Origin: Lolium rigidum
Taxonomy: Eukaryota > Streptophyta > Magnoliopsida > Poales > Poaceae
Assembly (NCBI RefSeq): GCF_022539505.1
Contig: NC_061510.1
Coordinates: 270,019,687-270,083,686 of the forward strand
DNA: 64,000 nucleotides
Direction: 5' to 3'
Both the position numbers and the translations under genes were made by a program. Below the pieces are notes generated by a model that made no database searches, was not told the origin of the DNA, and saw only the letters and a program-made list of their open reading frames with translations. Positions 55,019-64,000 of this stretch are shown in pieces. Each line of letters opens with the position of its first letter. Positions within the stretch are counted from its first letter, which is position 1.

Positions 55019-55666
55019 ACCCAAAAATAAAAATAAAATGGGAGCCGCTCTTTGAAGGTTTGTCTGGCAAGGGAGTTAGAGTGCCCACTACCATTCGTTG
55101 ACAACAACAAACACCTCTCAAAATTTTACTTTTATGCTCTCTTTATGTTTTCAAAACCAAAGCTCTAGCACAAATATAGCAATCGATGCTTTCCTCTTTG
55201 AAGGACCATTCTTTTACTTTTATTGTTGAGTCAGTTCACCTATTTCTCTCCATCCCAAGAAGCAAACACTTGTGTGAATTGTGCATTGATTCCTACATAC
55301 TTGCATATTGCACTTATTATATTACTTTGCATTGACAACTATCCATGAGATATACATGTTATAAGTTGAAAGCAACCGCTGAAACTTAATCTTCCATTGT
55401 GTTGCTTCAATGTCTATACTTTAAATTATTGCTTTATGAGTTAACTCTTATGCAAGACTTATTGATGCTTGTCTTGAAGTACTATTCATGAAAAGTCTTT
55501 GCTTTATGATTCAGTTGTTTACTCATGTCATTACCATTGTTTTGATCGCTGCATTCATTACATATGTTTATAATATGATCAAGTTTATGATGGCATGTCA
55601 CTTCAGAAATTATCTTTGTTATCGTTTTACTCCGCTCGGGACGAGCAGAACTAAGCTTGGGGATGC

Positions 55667-57406
55667 TGATACGTCTCCAACGTATCGATAATTTCTTATG
55701 TTCCATGCCACATTATTGATGATACCTACATGTTTTATGCACATTATATGTCATATTCGTGCATTTTCTGGAACTAACCTATTAACAAGATGCCGAAGTG
55801 CCAGCTCTCGTTTTCTGCTGTTTTTGGTTTCGTAAATCCTAGTAACGAAATATTCTCGGAATTGGACGAAATCAACGCCTGGGTTCCTATTTTTCCCGGA
55901 AGCATCCAGAACACACGAGAACCACCGAGAGGGGGCACAGGCCCACCAAACCACAGGCCGGCGCGGCCGGGGGGCCCGCGCCACCCTATGGTGTGGGCAC
56001 CCCTTCGACCCTCCCGCGCCGCCTCTTCGCCTATTTAAAGCCCCCGCATCGAAAACCCTTACGGAGGAAACCACGATACGCGAAACCTTCCGGAGCCGCC
56101 GCCATCGCGAAGCCAAGATCCGGGGGACAGGAGTCTCTGTTCCGGCACCCTGCCGGAGCGGGGAAGTGCCCCCGGAAGGCTTCTCCATCGACACCGCTGC
56201 CATCTCCACCGCCATCTTCATCAACGCTGCTGCTCCCATGAGGAGGGAGTAGTTCTCCATTGAGGCTCGGGGCTGTACCGGTAGCTATGTGGTTCATCTC
56301 TCTCCTATGTACTTCAATACAATAATCTCATGAGCTGCCTTACATGATTGAGATTCATATGATGATGCTTGTAATCTAGATGTCATTATGCTAGTCAAGT
56401 GGGTTTTACTTATGTGATCTCCGGAGACTCCTTGTCCCACGTGTGTAAAGGTGACAGTGTGTGCACCGTGTGGGTCTCTTAGGCTATATTTCACGAATAC
56501 TTATTCACCGTTATGAATGGCGTAGTGAAGTGCTTATTTATATCCCTTTATGATTGCAATGTGTTTTGTATCACTATTTATCTATGTGCTACTCATGTGA
56601 TGTTATTAAAGTAGTCTATTCCTCCCGCATGGTGTAATGGTGACAAGTGTGTGCATCGTGTAGTTCTTGTCGTAGATTATGATCATGATCTCTTGTAGAT
56701 TGTGGAGTTAATTGTCATTATGATAGTATTGATGTGATCTATGCCTCCTTCGTAGTGTGATGGTGACAGTGTGCATGCTATGTTAGTACTTGGTTTATTT
56801 TGCAAAGATCTATTATACTCTAAGGTTACTTAAACATGAATATCGAATGTTGTGGCGCTTGTTAACTCCGGCATTGAGGGTTCGTGTAATCCTACACAAT
56901 TAGTGGTGTTCATTATCAAACAAGAGTATATGTAGCACAAAGGAAAGAGAACTTATTTATTATGTGATCAATGTTGAGAGTGTCCACTAGTGAAAGTCTA
57001 ATCCCTAGGCCTTGTTCCTAAATACTGCTATCGCTGCTTGTTACTGTTTTACTGCGTTACTACTGCTGAGTTACTACTGCTTATTTACTTCCCGCAATAT
57101 TACTACCATCAACTGCACGCCAGCGAGCTATTTTCTGGCGCCGTACTACTGCTCATACTTATTCATACCACCTGTATTTCACTATCTCTTCGCCGAACTA
57201 GTGCACCTATTAGGTGTGTTGGGGACACAAGAGACTTCTTGCTTTGTGGTTGCAGGGTTGCATGAGAGGGATATCTTTGACCTCTTCCTCCCTGAGTTCG
57301 ATAAACCTTGGGTAATCCACTTAAGGGAAACTTGCTGCTGTTCTACAAACCTCTGCTCTTGGAGGCCCAACACTGTCTACAAGAATAGAAGCACCCGTAG
57401 ACATCA
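55667..57406 (+). repeat. 3' LTR of the family-2 element
   Basis: 1740 bp from TGATACGTCTCCAACGTATC, directly after ctaagcttggggatgc, to GTAGACATCA before GTAAT. Near-identical to 50570-52315. Confidence 0.85.
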
Positions 57407-57411
57407 GTAAT
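57407..57411. repeat. Right target duplication of the family-2 element
   Basis: GTAAT, identical to 50565-50569. Confidence 0.85.
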
Positions 57412-57894
57412 GCCCTGATTAAATCACATAGTAATCATCATTGGTATGTATTGAATCTTTATTTGTCAATTGCCCGCCTGTAATTTGTTCACCCAGCATG
57501 TTAGTTATCTTATTGGAGAGACACCACTAGTGAACTGTGGACCCCGGTCCATTCTTTTACATCTGAATACATTCTACTGTTCTTATTGTTCTTTGCAAAC
57601 AAACACCATTTTCCACTCGATACGTTTAATCCTTTGTTTTCAGCAAGCCGGTGAGATTGACAACCTCATCGTTACGTTGGGGCAAAGTACTTTGATTGTG
57701 TTGTGCAGGTTCCACGTTGGCGCCGGTTTCACCGGTGTTGCGCCGCACTACACTCCTCCACCAACAACCTTCACGTGCTTCTTGGCTCCTACTGGTTCGA
57801 TAACCTTGGTTTCTTTCTGAGGGAAAACTTGCTGTTGTGCGCATCACACCTTCCTCTTGGGGTTCCCAACGGACGTGTACATCTACGCGCATCA
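57412..57894 (+). repeat. 3' LTR of the second family-1 element, second part
   Basis: Continues the LTR of 49470-50569 from gccctgattaaatcacatag to cgcgcatca, where it abuts a reversed LTR piece. Its terminus (acatctacgcgcatca) differs from that of the complete family-1 element (gactacacgccagca). Confidence 0.8.
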
Positions 57895-58338
57895 GGCGGC
57901 GGCGTCTCTGGAAGGTTTTCCGTATCGTGGCTCTCGGTACAGGGGGTTTCGCGACGAATGCTTTAAGTAGGCGGAAGGGTAGGTCAAGAGGCGGCGCGAG
58001 GGGCCCACACCATAGGGCGGCATGGCCCCCCCTCTGGCCGCGCCGGCCTATGGTGCCGGGCCCTAGTGGCCCCTCTTCGTAACCCCTCCGGTCTTCTGGA
58101 AGCTCCGCGGAAAAATAAGACCCTGGGCGTTGATTTCGTCCAATTCCAAGAATATTTCCTTTGTAGGATTTCTGAAACCAAAAACAGCAGAAAACAGCAA
58201 CTGGCGCTTCGGCATCTTGTTAAGAGGTTAGTGCCGAAAAATTTATAATAATGATGTAAAGTATGTATAAAACATGCAAGTATTGTCATAAAAGTAGCAT
58301 GGAACATAAGAAATTATAGATACGTTTGAGACGTATCA
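57895..58338 (-). repeat. Reversed family-1-type LTR, first 444 bp only
   Basis: On the minus strand it starts TGATACGTCTCAAACGTATC at 58338 and runs to the gacgccgcc block. The rest of this LTR is missing where the forward LTR ends, as expected if the second family-1 element was inserted into it. Confidence 0.8.
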
Positions 58339-58499
58339 GGAGCCAATCCGATGGATGAGGAACAAGTATTTGAAAAGGTACCCTCTCTATTGTTTGGATT
58401 GTACTACACGTACATCCATCCCGTAGCACATGTTGCACATAAATCAATTACATTGGTCATGATTTGCATGAAGCTAAGTTTCATCAATCACCGGATATT

Positions 58500-61110
58500 A
58501 TGTAGCTTATTTTGAGGTTCTCATATACCTCAAGATCAAAGCCAGATCACTTAAGTCCCTCGGTCGAATGCATTCGAGGTGATATTTATGGTCTCATCCA
58601 ACCATTGTATGGACTAAAAACGAATTATAATCAATTCAAATGGATAATGATGCAAAATTCTCTTCATGTGCCTCCAATAATTATTGCATGGCTTTCGAAG
58701 ATTGAAGTTCAGCGCTTTGTCACATATGTTCATACACAAAAGGTTGGTTGAATATCCGAACAAGAGAATCAGACTTCTTGCACGACCTTTGTTAATGAGT
58801 TGAAATTTACCAACTTCACCTTGGAGTCATGCGGTTTTACATGCCGCTGACTAACTAACTGCATATTGCAGTACTTCCCCTCTGCAATTGATACGTGCAA
58901 ATCCTCCGAGCATTTCCCATCTGCGTAAGTTCGGAAGCGCTTCACGCATACTGATCTCATCACCGCAACGTACATCATAGGTCCACATATTAGGGATCTA
59001 TGTGGGGTACAGATCTCGATCGATCACTAAGTACCTTGAATTCCTCATAAGGGATCTGTTCATAGCCTTGTACGTTGATTGCAAATATTGAAGGATGGAT
59101 ATTTCCAGGCATTAGGGGGAGATTTCAAGTACTAAATAGAATGCTGGGAAATAATTTTGGAACTCCACGTTCCTCTCCATGTCCATGTACTCAAGAATTT
59201 GGACTATACGTCTACGATTCACAAATTTGCAACACTTTGCAAATAACCTGCCATATTTATTTACTGATTAAAAGGTGTTATATAATTCTTTAATCCGGCT
59301 AGAAATGCGCCCGAAAGAGTGGAGGTACCAACAAAAATCACTCAACTCCCTATTTCTTAAAAGAGGGGGAGTAATACGGCCTCTAACCAGAATCTAGCTT
59401 CCTGGAAGCAACAAGGTAAAATGAGGAGAAATCTACTGAATCAGTAAATGCATATCAACCTAGCATTGATTAACACCTTATGGGTAGTATACACCTAGTG
59501 GAAGGGAAATCTCCACAACCCAGCTTCAGCTTGCACACACTGGCTAGGACATCGGAACATCCAGACTCACTCGTATTGGGAAATCACGAAGAGTCATCAT
59601 GGGTGCTTGGAAGATTTCCTCCAACTATATTGATTTTGGAGAATCATATGATTAAAGCCTACAAATGTCGACAATATTTCTCTTGTATGATTGCAAACAT
59701 CCTTCATAATGATTCAGATCCAAAGACCATGGCCATGGCAGAGTGTAAACCACTTGCTTGGACTGAAACAATCAAAGGATGCAATCCAAGCAGAATTAGC
59801 CTCGCTCCTCCAAATGAATTCCCTATGCGGTTCAATATGTTCTCTTCCAGCAACGGAATGAGATAACAAGGTGTGGTGAGAAAGCAAGGCTTGTAGCATA
59901 AGGTCAGATTTACGCAGAGATCCGAGACCTAATCTCCAGATGCGAGTGAAATCCTATTTCCGATACATTATATCATTGGCAGTACAAAATCATATATCTA
60001 TGCAGTTGATAGATGTAGTGACTACATATTCCTGTGGATCACTAGATTTGGACATGTATGGTTCCTGATGGAATCTCAATCCGAATCGAAATGCAAATGC
60101 AACATTTATTGTGTAAATTTAATAAGTCGCAACATGGCTTATTGTTGTTGGTATATTTTGGTACAACCGATGTAGTGAGTTCGTTATACATAAGGATTAC
60201 TCCTACAATGATGATTACTCATGTGTGTTTGTCATACATAAGGATTACTCTTGCAATGACGAAGCACGTGATCATCTAAAAGACGGAATTTGAGATGAAG
60301 GATTTGGTCCAAATCAGTGCTTGATATTACAAGTCGAGCTGCTTCACTCAAGTATTATGGTACACCAAGCTGCCTAAATTATAAATATTGGAAAAACTTA
60401 CAATGGAAAAGTCATATCCATCTCCCATGTAGGTTATTCCATCTCTAGACGTAGAGAAAGATCCACTCAAACCACGGGATGGTGTAGAAGGGATGTTGGA
60501 ACTTGAAGTTTCATATCTCAGTGCCATTGGACCCACCAACGCAATTGGTTGGGAATCAAGAATATCTTTCGATATCTCCAAGGCACCACACATTACTTGA
60601 CATATTCTTGTAATTTCAGAGAAATCTGAACTCCAATATCATCAGGATACACTGATGTTGGCTACTTGAATGATCCCCACAATGTGTATCAACATGGTAG
60701 AATTGTCACTCCATTGATATCTTCGAGATAGACTCTAGTGACTACACTTACCAATCATTCTAAAATACAAGGCCTCGTACACACGTGTATCTTTATGGAA
60801 TGATAAACCACATACATCAGTCATGTGGTATTGGTTCCCTTGTACCATCAATCATTATCTACATAGATAATGTTGCTTGTGTTGCATGGATGCAAACATG
60901 ATAAATCAAGAGTAATATCACTAAGCATATTGCCACTAGATTATTTTATCTCCATGAACTTCAGAAGGATTGGGGAATAAACATCTTGCAAGTCAAATCA
61001 CACAATAACGTTGTTGGTTTGTTCACCAAGTCTCTACCAACTTCAACATTCCAGAAGTATTTTATGGAATTGGTATGCGATGACTTCCAAATTTGCAAGA
61101 ATCGGGGGAA
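58500..61110 (+). pseudogene. Ty1/copia pol remnants (integrase, RT, RNase H)
   Basis: Recognisable pieces in order: RSKPDHLSPSVECIRGDIYG (about 58540-58600, the start of the integrase core), HVHTQK (58727-58742, around the usual AHVHTQNG block), scattered pieces similar to the integrase C-terminus (58770-59060), ANILHNDSDPKTMAMAEC (59690-59750, linker before RT), an RT stretch near 59960-60120 with SMQLIDVVTTY, and QVKSHNNVVGLFTKSLPTST (60985-61050, end of RNase H). Many stops and frameshifts separate them; the YVDD active site is not readable. Old and inactive. Confidence 0.75.
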
Positions 61111-61375
61111 GTATCTTCCTGAATCAATCATGTTCAAAGCACCATATTACACTCTTTTTCCCTTTATGAGTTTACAACATAGGTTCTCATCAAGGTTTTA
61201 ATGAGGTAATATCAACATAAGATGATATGTCATATTTTCCGTTTTCCCCGGTAGGGTTTTTAGGAAAATATATACGACATATATTGTTCTCTATACTCTA
61301 TGGGTTTTTTCCTTTTACAAGGTTTTTCTCATATCGAGTTAACAAAGAGACAATACCAATTATATCTTTGTGTCA

Positions 61376-61545
61376 TTTTCTCCTTATTTTCCCACTGGGT
61401 TTCGAATGAGTTTTAATAGCATATCCAACAATTATATGTTGCACCATTTTCTCCTTATTTTTCTCACTGGGTTTTTAAGGAGTTTTAGCAACATATCATA
61501 CACACTACTCTCCTCATATTTTTCCCACAGAGTTTTTAGAGGAGA
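61376..61545 (+). repeat. Threefold repeat of about 70 bp in the copia 3' untranslated region
   Basis: Units beginning ttttctccttatttt-ccactgggttt at 61376, 61447 and about 61508 (more diverged). Such ttttcccactgggtttt arrays before the LTR are familiar from plant copia elements. Confidence 0.65.
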
Positions 61546-61603
61546 TGATTCCAAAGATGATTCTAGAGATGACCAAGCATAAGAACAAGGAAGGATTAGG
61601 GGG

Positions 61604-61829
61604 TGTTAGGATTTAATTAATAGGTTAATTAAGGGGATAATCCTCCCTAATGTAATTCTCTATGTTGGTTGGTTGGTCAAGTGACACAACTCTTCCTCAC
61701 ACCTCTTCGAACGGACGTGACCCATATTCGCGTCCTTTCCCCTTGTATATAAGCTGTGAATCATCAATGGAATAGAACAGTTGAATCATTTATTGTCTCT
61801 GTTGTTTTACATCTCGATTACTTCTAACA
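61604..61829 (+). repeat. 3' LTR of the copia element (226 bp)
   Basis: TGTTAGGATTTAATTAATAG to ACTTCTAACA: 5-bp inverted ends TGTTA/TAACA, preceded by the purine tract aaggaaggattaggggg, with a TATA box TATATAAG at 61746-61753. Confidence 0.8.
61746..61753 (+). promoter_or_regulatory. TATA box in the copia LTR
   Basis: TATATAAG about 140 bp into the LTR. Confidence 0.65.
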
Positions 61830-63196
61830 ATCAGCTGGTTAAGCTATACAGTACATTCGAAAATACCCGTGTCAGAAATAAATCACAACTTTTTCTAAAT
61901 ACGAAGGTATTTACAGCTTAAATAGTACGTCTAAATTCTCTATGTAGAGCTAACCTCTTCGAGAAAATTACAAAAAACCACACATTACAGGCATACGTTT
62001 CAAAAAACCACCACTTTACAAAAAAGTTTCAAAAAACCACCACTCTAGAGCTAACACGTTACAAGAAGCACTGATTCGTCTTTGCCACTAGTTTAATCAG
62101 GAAACTGACAATTGGGACCCGCTGTCAGGCTGACATGGCATGTAAATTTTGCAAAAATGCCTCTGTACATTATAAATTTGAACTTTGTGGTCCGTAGGTA
62201 ACGTCTAAAGGCCTCTAATTTTCATTTATTACTTTTCTTGTCAGGCTGACATAAAATTATCTAAATATTTTGGACTTCTATGTAAAATGTAAAACATTGA
62301 AAATTGTTTATTTACTTCTTTTTCTATCTTTTCTTTCCATCTAGCGTTGACCATTGGAAGAGAGACCAAGCTCTCTCTGTGTGCGTCCGTGCGTGCTAAA
62401 AGCAGCGGCAGCACCGCACGCGGCCGGGCTGGCCGGCCGGATCTCCCCGTCGTCGCCCCACAGGAAGAGCTTAGTGAGGTTCCTCGGTTCCCTGCACAAC
62501 GCGCACGGCCCCTCCCCTGCAGGTCACAAGACGGTGCCCCTGCCCCTCCCCTTTCCCTTGTAGTCCGCCCGACGGCGATGGAGCTCCGTCGCGCCGTCGA
62601 TTTAGTACGCCGCGGACAAAACCGAGCACGGCACAAGCTCGGCCTCGCCTCCTGGAGCTTGCTGACCGAAGGAATTGGATTGAGATGGCCACAGTTGACA
62701 CCATCGTCCTCGCCTTCCCAAGCTCCGACAGCCATGTCCGTCGCCATCGCCGTTCCTCTGGATCCCGCCGTACATCCGTCGTCGTTTTGCAGCCGCCGTT
62801 CCGCATTCGCTTGATACGCCGCGTTACTCTGTATCCCGTCGTGGAGGTGGCGCTCCACGTCGCCGGCCGTCGGCCGCCAGCTCGTGCCTGCTCTCCTTCA
62901 CCTTAAATTCCACGCCAGTGAGCCCACACGGGCAGAAGGCAGAAGGATAGAAACTGACGGGTGGGCCACGCGATCTCGCGCCTCACCATCCGCGACGCAG
63001 GCGAGCCCGCATGGGCAAGAGCCCGAGCAGGGACCGTGGCGCCGGCGAGCCTGCACAGCGAGGCGTCCTCACCATCCTCGATGCCGGCGAGCCCCCACCG
63101 GAAGGAGGCCTCTCCCGCACTCGCCTGCACCCGCCAGTGGTGGACCCTGGCTGGAGCTAGCCTAGCCGCACCACGGCCGACCTCGCCGCCCCGTTG
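61830..63196. mobile_element. MULE-like terminal sequence with GC-rich filler, right end not seen
   Basis: At 61965-62050 the text ttacaaaaaaccacac-ttacagg...caaaaaaccaccacttta repeats the caaaaaaccaccac word three times; I recall this from long terminal repeats of grass Mutator-like elements. After an AT-rich spacer, 62340-63190 is GC-rich with overlapping open frames on both strands (62347-62814 plus, 62858-62241 minus) but no recognised domain, as in captured gene pieces of Pack-MULEs. No opposite terminal repeat is visible before the LTR at 63197, so the call is tentative. Confidence 0.35.
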
Positions 63197-63607
63197 ATAA
63201 CGCGTGAAGCACACGTCCGTTGGGAACCCCAAGAGGAAGGTGTGATGCGTACAGCAGCAAGTTTTCCCTCAGTAAGAAACCAAGGTTATCGAACCAGTAG
63301 GAGATGAAGGCCACGTGAAGGTTGTTGGTGAAGGAGTGTAGTGCGGCGCAACACCAGTCATTCCGGCGCCAACTTGGAACCTGCACAACACAATCACGAT
63401 ACTTTGCCCCAACTTAACAGTGAGGTTGTCAATCTCACCGGCTTGCTGAAAACAAAGGATTAAACGTATGGTGTGGAGAATGATGTTTCTTTGCGAAGAA
63501 CAACAGAGAACAGAGATTGCAGTAGATTGTATTTCAGATGTAAAAGAATGGACCGGGGTCCACAGTTCACTAGTGGTGTCTCTCCAATAAGATAAATAGC
63601 ATGCTGG
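63197..63607 (-). repeat. Reversed family-1-type LTR 3' part
   Basis: On the minus strand it ends ...cacgcgttatca at 63197 and extends rightwards into the gap. It is flanked on the left by unrelated DNA without primer site. Frames are shadows. Confidence 0.75.
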
Positions 63608-63707
63608 NNNNNNNNNNNNNNNNNNNNNNNNNNNNNNNNNNNNNNNNNNNNNNNNNNNNNNNNNNNNNNNNNNNNNNNNNNNNNNNNNNNNNNNNNNNNN
63701 NNNNNNN
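63608..63707. other. Assembly gap of 100 N
   Basis: Exactly 100 N between oppositely oriented copies of the same LTR part. Confidence 0.95.
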
Positions 63708-63942
63708 ACAACCTCACCGTTACGTTGGGGCAAAGTATCTTGATTGTGTTGTGCAGGTTCCACGTTGGCGCCGGTTTCACTGGTGTTGCGCCGCACTACA
63801 CTCCTCCACCAACAACCTTCACGTGCTTCTTGGCTCTTACTGGTTCGATAACCTTGGTTTCTTTCTGTGGGAAAACTTGCTACTGTACGCATCACACCTT
63901 CCTCTTGGGGTTCCCAACGGACGTGTGCTTCACGCGTAATCA
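63708..63942 (+). repeat. Forward family-1-type 5' LTR, end part
   Basis: From acaacctcaccgttacgttg to cttcacgcgtaatca; followed by a primer site, so it is the 5' LTR of an element that continues past the window. Confidence 0.8.
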
Positions 63943-63953
63943 AGCTCTTTTTC

Positions 63954-63972
63954 TGGCGCTGTTGCCGGGGAG
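63954..63972 (+). other. Primer-binding site of the right-edge element
   Basis: TGGCGCTGTTGCCGGGGAG, one mismatch to the tRNA-Asp complement, then the internal start gatcaagacacgctgcaagg as in the family-1 element at 28731. Confidence 0.8.
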
Positions 63973-64000
63973 ATCAAGACACGCTGCAAGGGGAGTCTCC

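Larger units (their letters stand above)
50570..57406 (+). mobile_element. Complete family-2 LTR retrotransposon with a single ORF of unknown function
   Basis: The 6837-bp element has LTRs of 1746 and 1740 bp, a primer site like tRNA-Asp (first base C instead of T), one intact 248-codon ORF (52481-53227) and a 2.4-kb untranslated 3' part. Target duplication GTAAT stands at 50565-50569 and 57407-57411. It has no gag, protease, reverse transcriptase or integrase, so it must use proteins of other elements. It shares the LTR start TGATACGTCTC, parts of the LTR body and the 3' untranslated landmarks with family 1, so the two are related. The LTRs differ by a few percent at most by eye, many of the differences at CTG/CAG words. 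Confidence 0.85.
58339..61829 (+). mobile_element. Decayed Ty1/copia retrotransposon with short LTR
   Basis: Integrase, reverse transcriptase and RNase H remnants in the copia order are followed by a repeat-rich 3' untranslated part, a polypurine tract and a 226-bp LTR (61604-61829). The 5' part was displaced by the LTR insertion at 58338. All reading frames are broken. No target duplication can be tested. Confidence 0.75.

Noticed and set aside
62241..62858. 205-codon minus-strand frame
   Set aside because: Overlaps an equally long plus-strand frame, low complexity, no domain; treated as captured or random GC-rich DNA.
1..64000. CRISPR arrays, bacterial operons, ribosome-binding sites
   Set aside because: The sequence is plant nuclear DNA; the tandem repeats have no unique spacers.

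Overview
The window is grass nuclear DNA, most likely from the Triticeae (wheat, barley or Aegilops type). That inference rests on the repeats: long LTR retrotransposons with the TGATACGTCT terminus and a tRNA-Asp primer site, CACTA, Mutator, hAT, PIF/Harbinger, Helitron and Stowaway elements nested in each other, and almost no host genes. Two runs of exactly 100 N (43303-43402 and 63608-63707) are assembly gaps.

Layout. 1-6273: 3' part of a decayed Ty3/gypsy element with a 3.2 kb LTR, inserted into the reverse transcriptase of a Tat/Retand-type element (6274-11504) that carries an antisense acidic ORF. 11505-18714: a PIF/Harbinger-like segment with a NAM-like ORF, broken by that element, by a Mutator-like element with a 9-bp target duplication (12136-17470, itself carrying a reversed Athila-type LTR) and by a 961-bp hAT element with an 8-bp duplication (17705-18665). 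18715-27012: the gene-like island. It holds a complete two-exon minus-strand gene for a secreted eight-cysteine defensin-like peptide (19828-20260), surrounded by MITEs, a Helitron that splits a MITE, and a minisatellite.

27119-35231: a complete, fairly young gag-protease-only Athila-type element (family 1) with matching LTRs and GTGTG duplications. 35237-37287: part of another retroelement, cut by a CACTA element (37288 to the gap at 43303) that carries a broken tnp2-type transposase and an oppositely oriented GRF zinc-finger ORF. 43403-48021: reversed family-2 element inserted into a second family-1 element (48022-57894), whose 3' LTR is in turn split by a complete family-2 element (50570-57406, GTAAT duplications, intact 248-codon ORF of unknown function). 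57895-58338 is a reversed LTR piece, and 58339-61829 a decayed Ty1/copia element with a 226-bp LTR. 61830-63196 looks like MULE-type sequence with GC-rich filler. The window ends in inverted family-1-type LTRs around the second gap.

The genes do not form a pathway; nearly all coding sequence belongs to mobile elements, mostly broken. The one credible host gene is the defensin-like peptide gene. Family names such as Sabrina or WHAM are recollection, not a database match. LTR differences were counted by eye.
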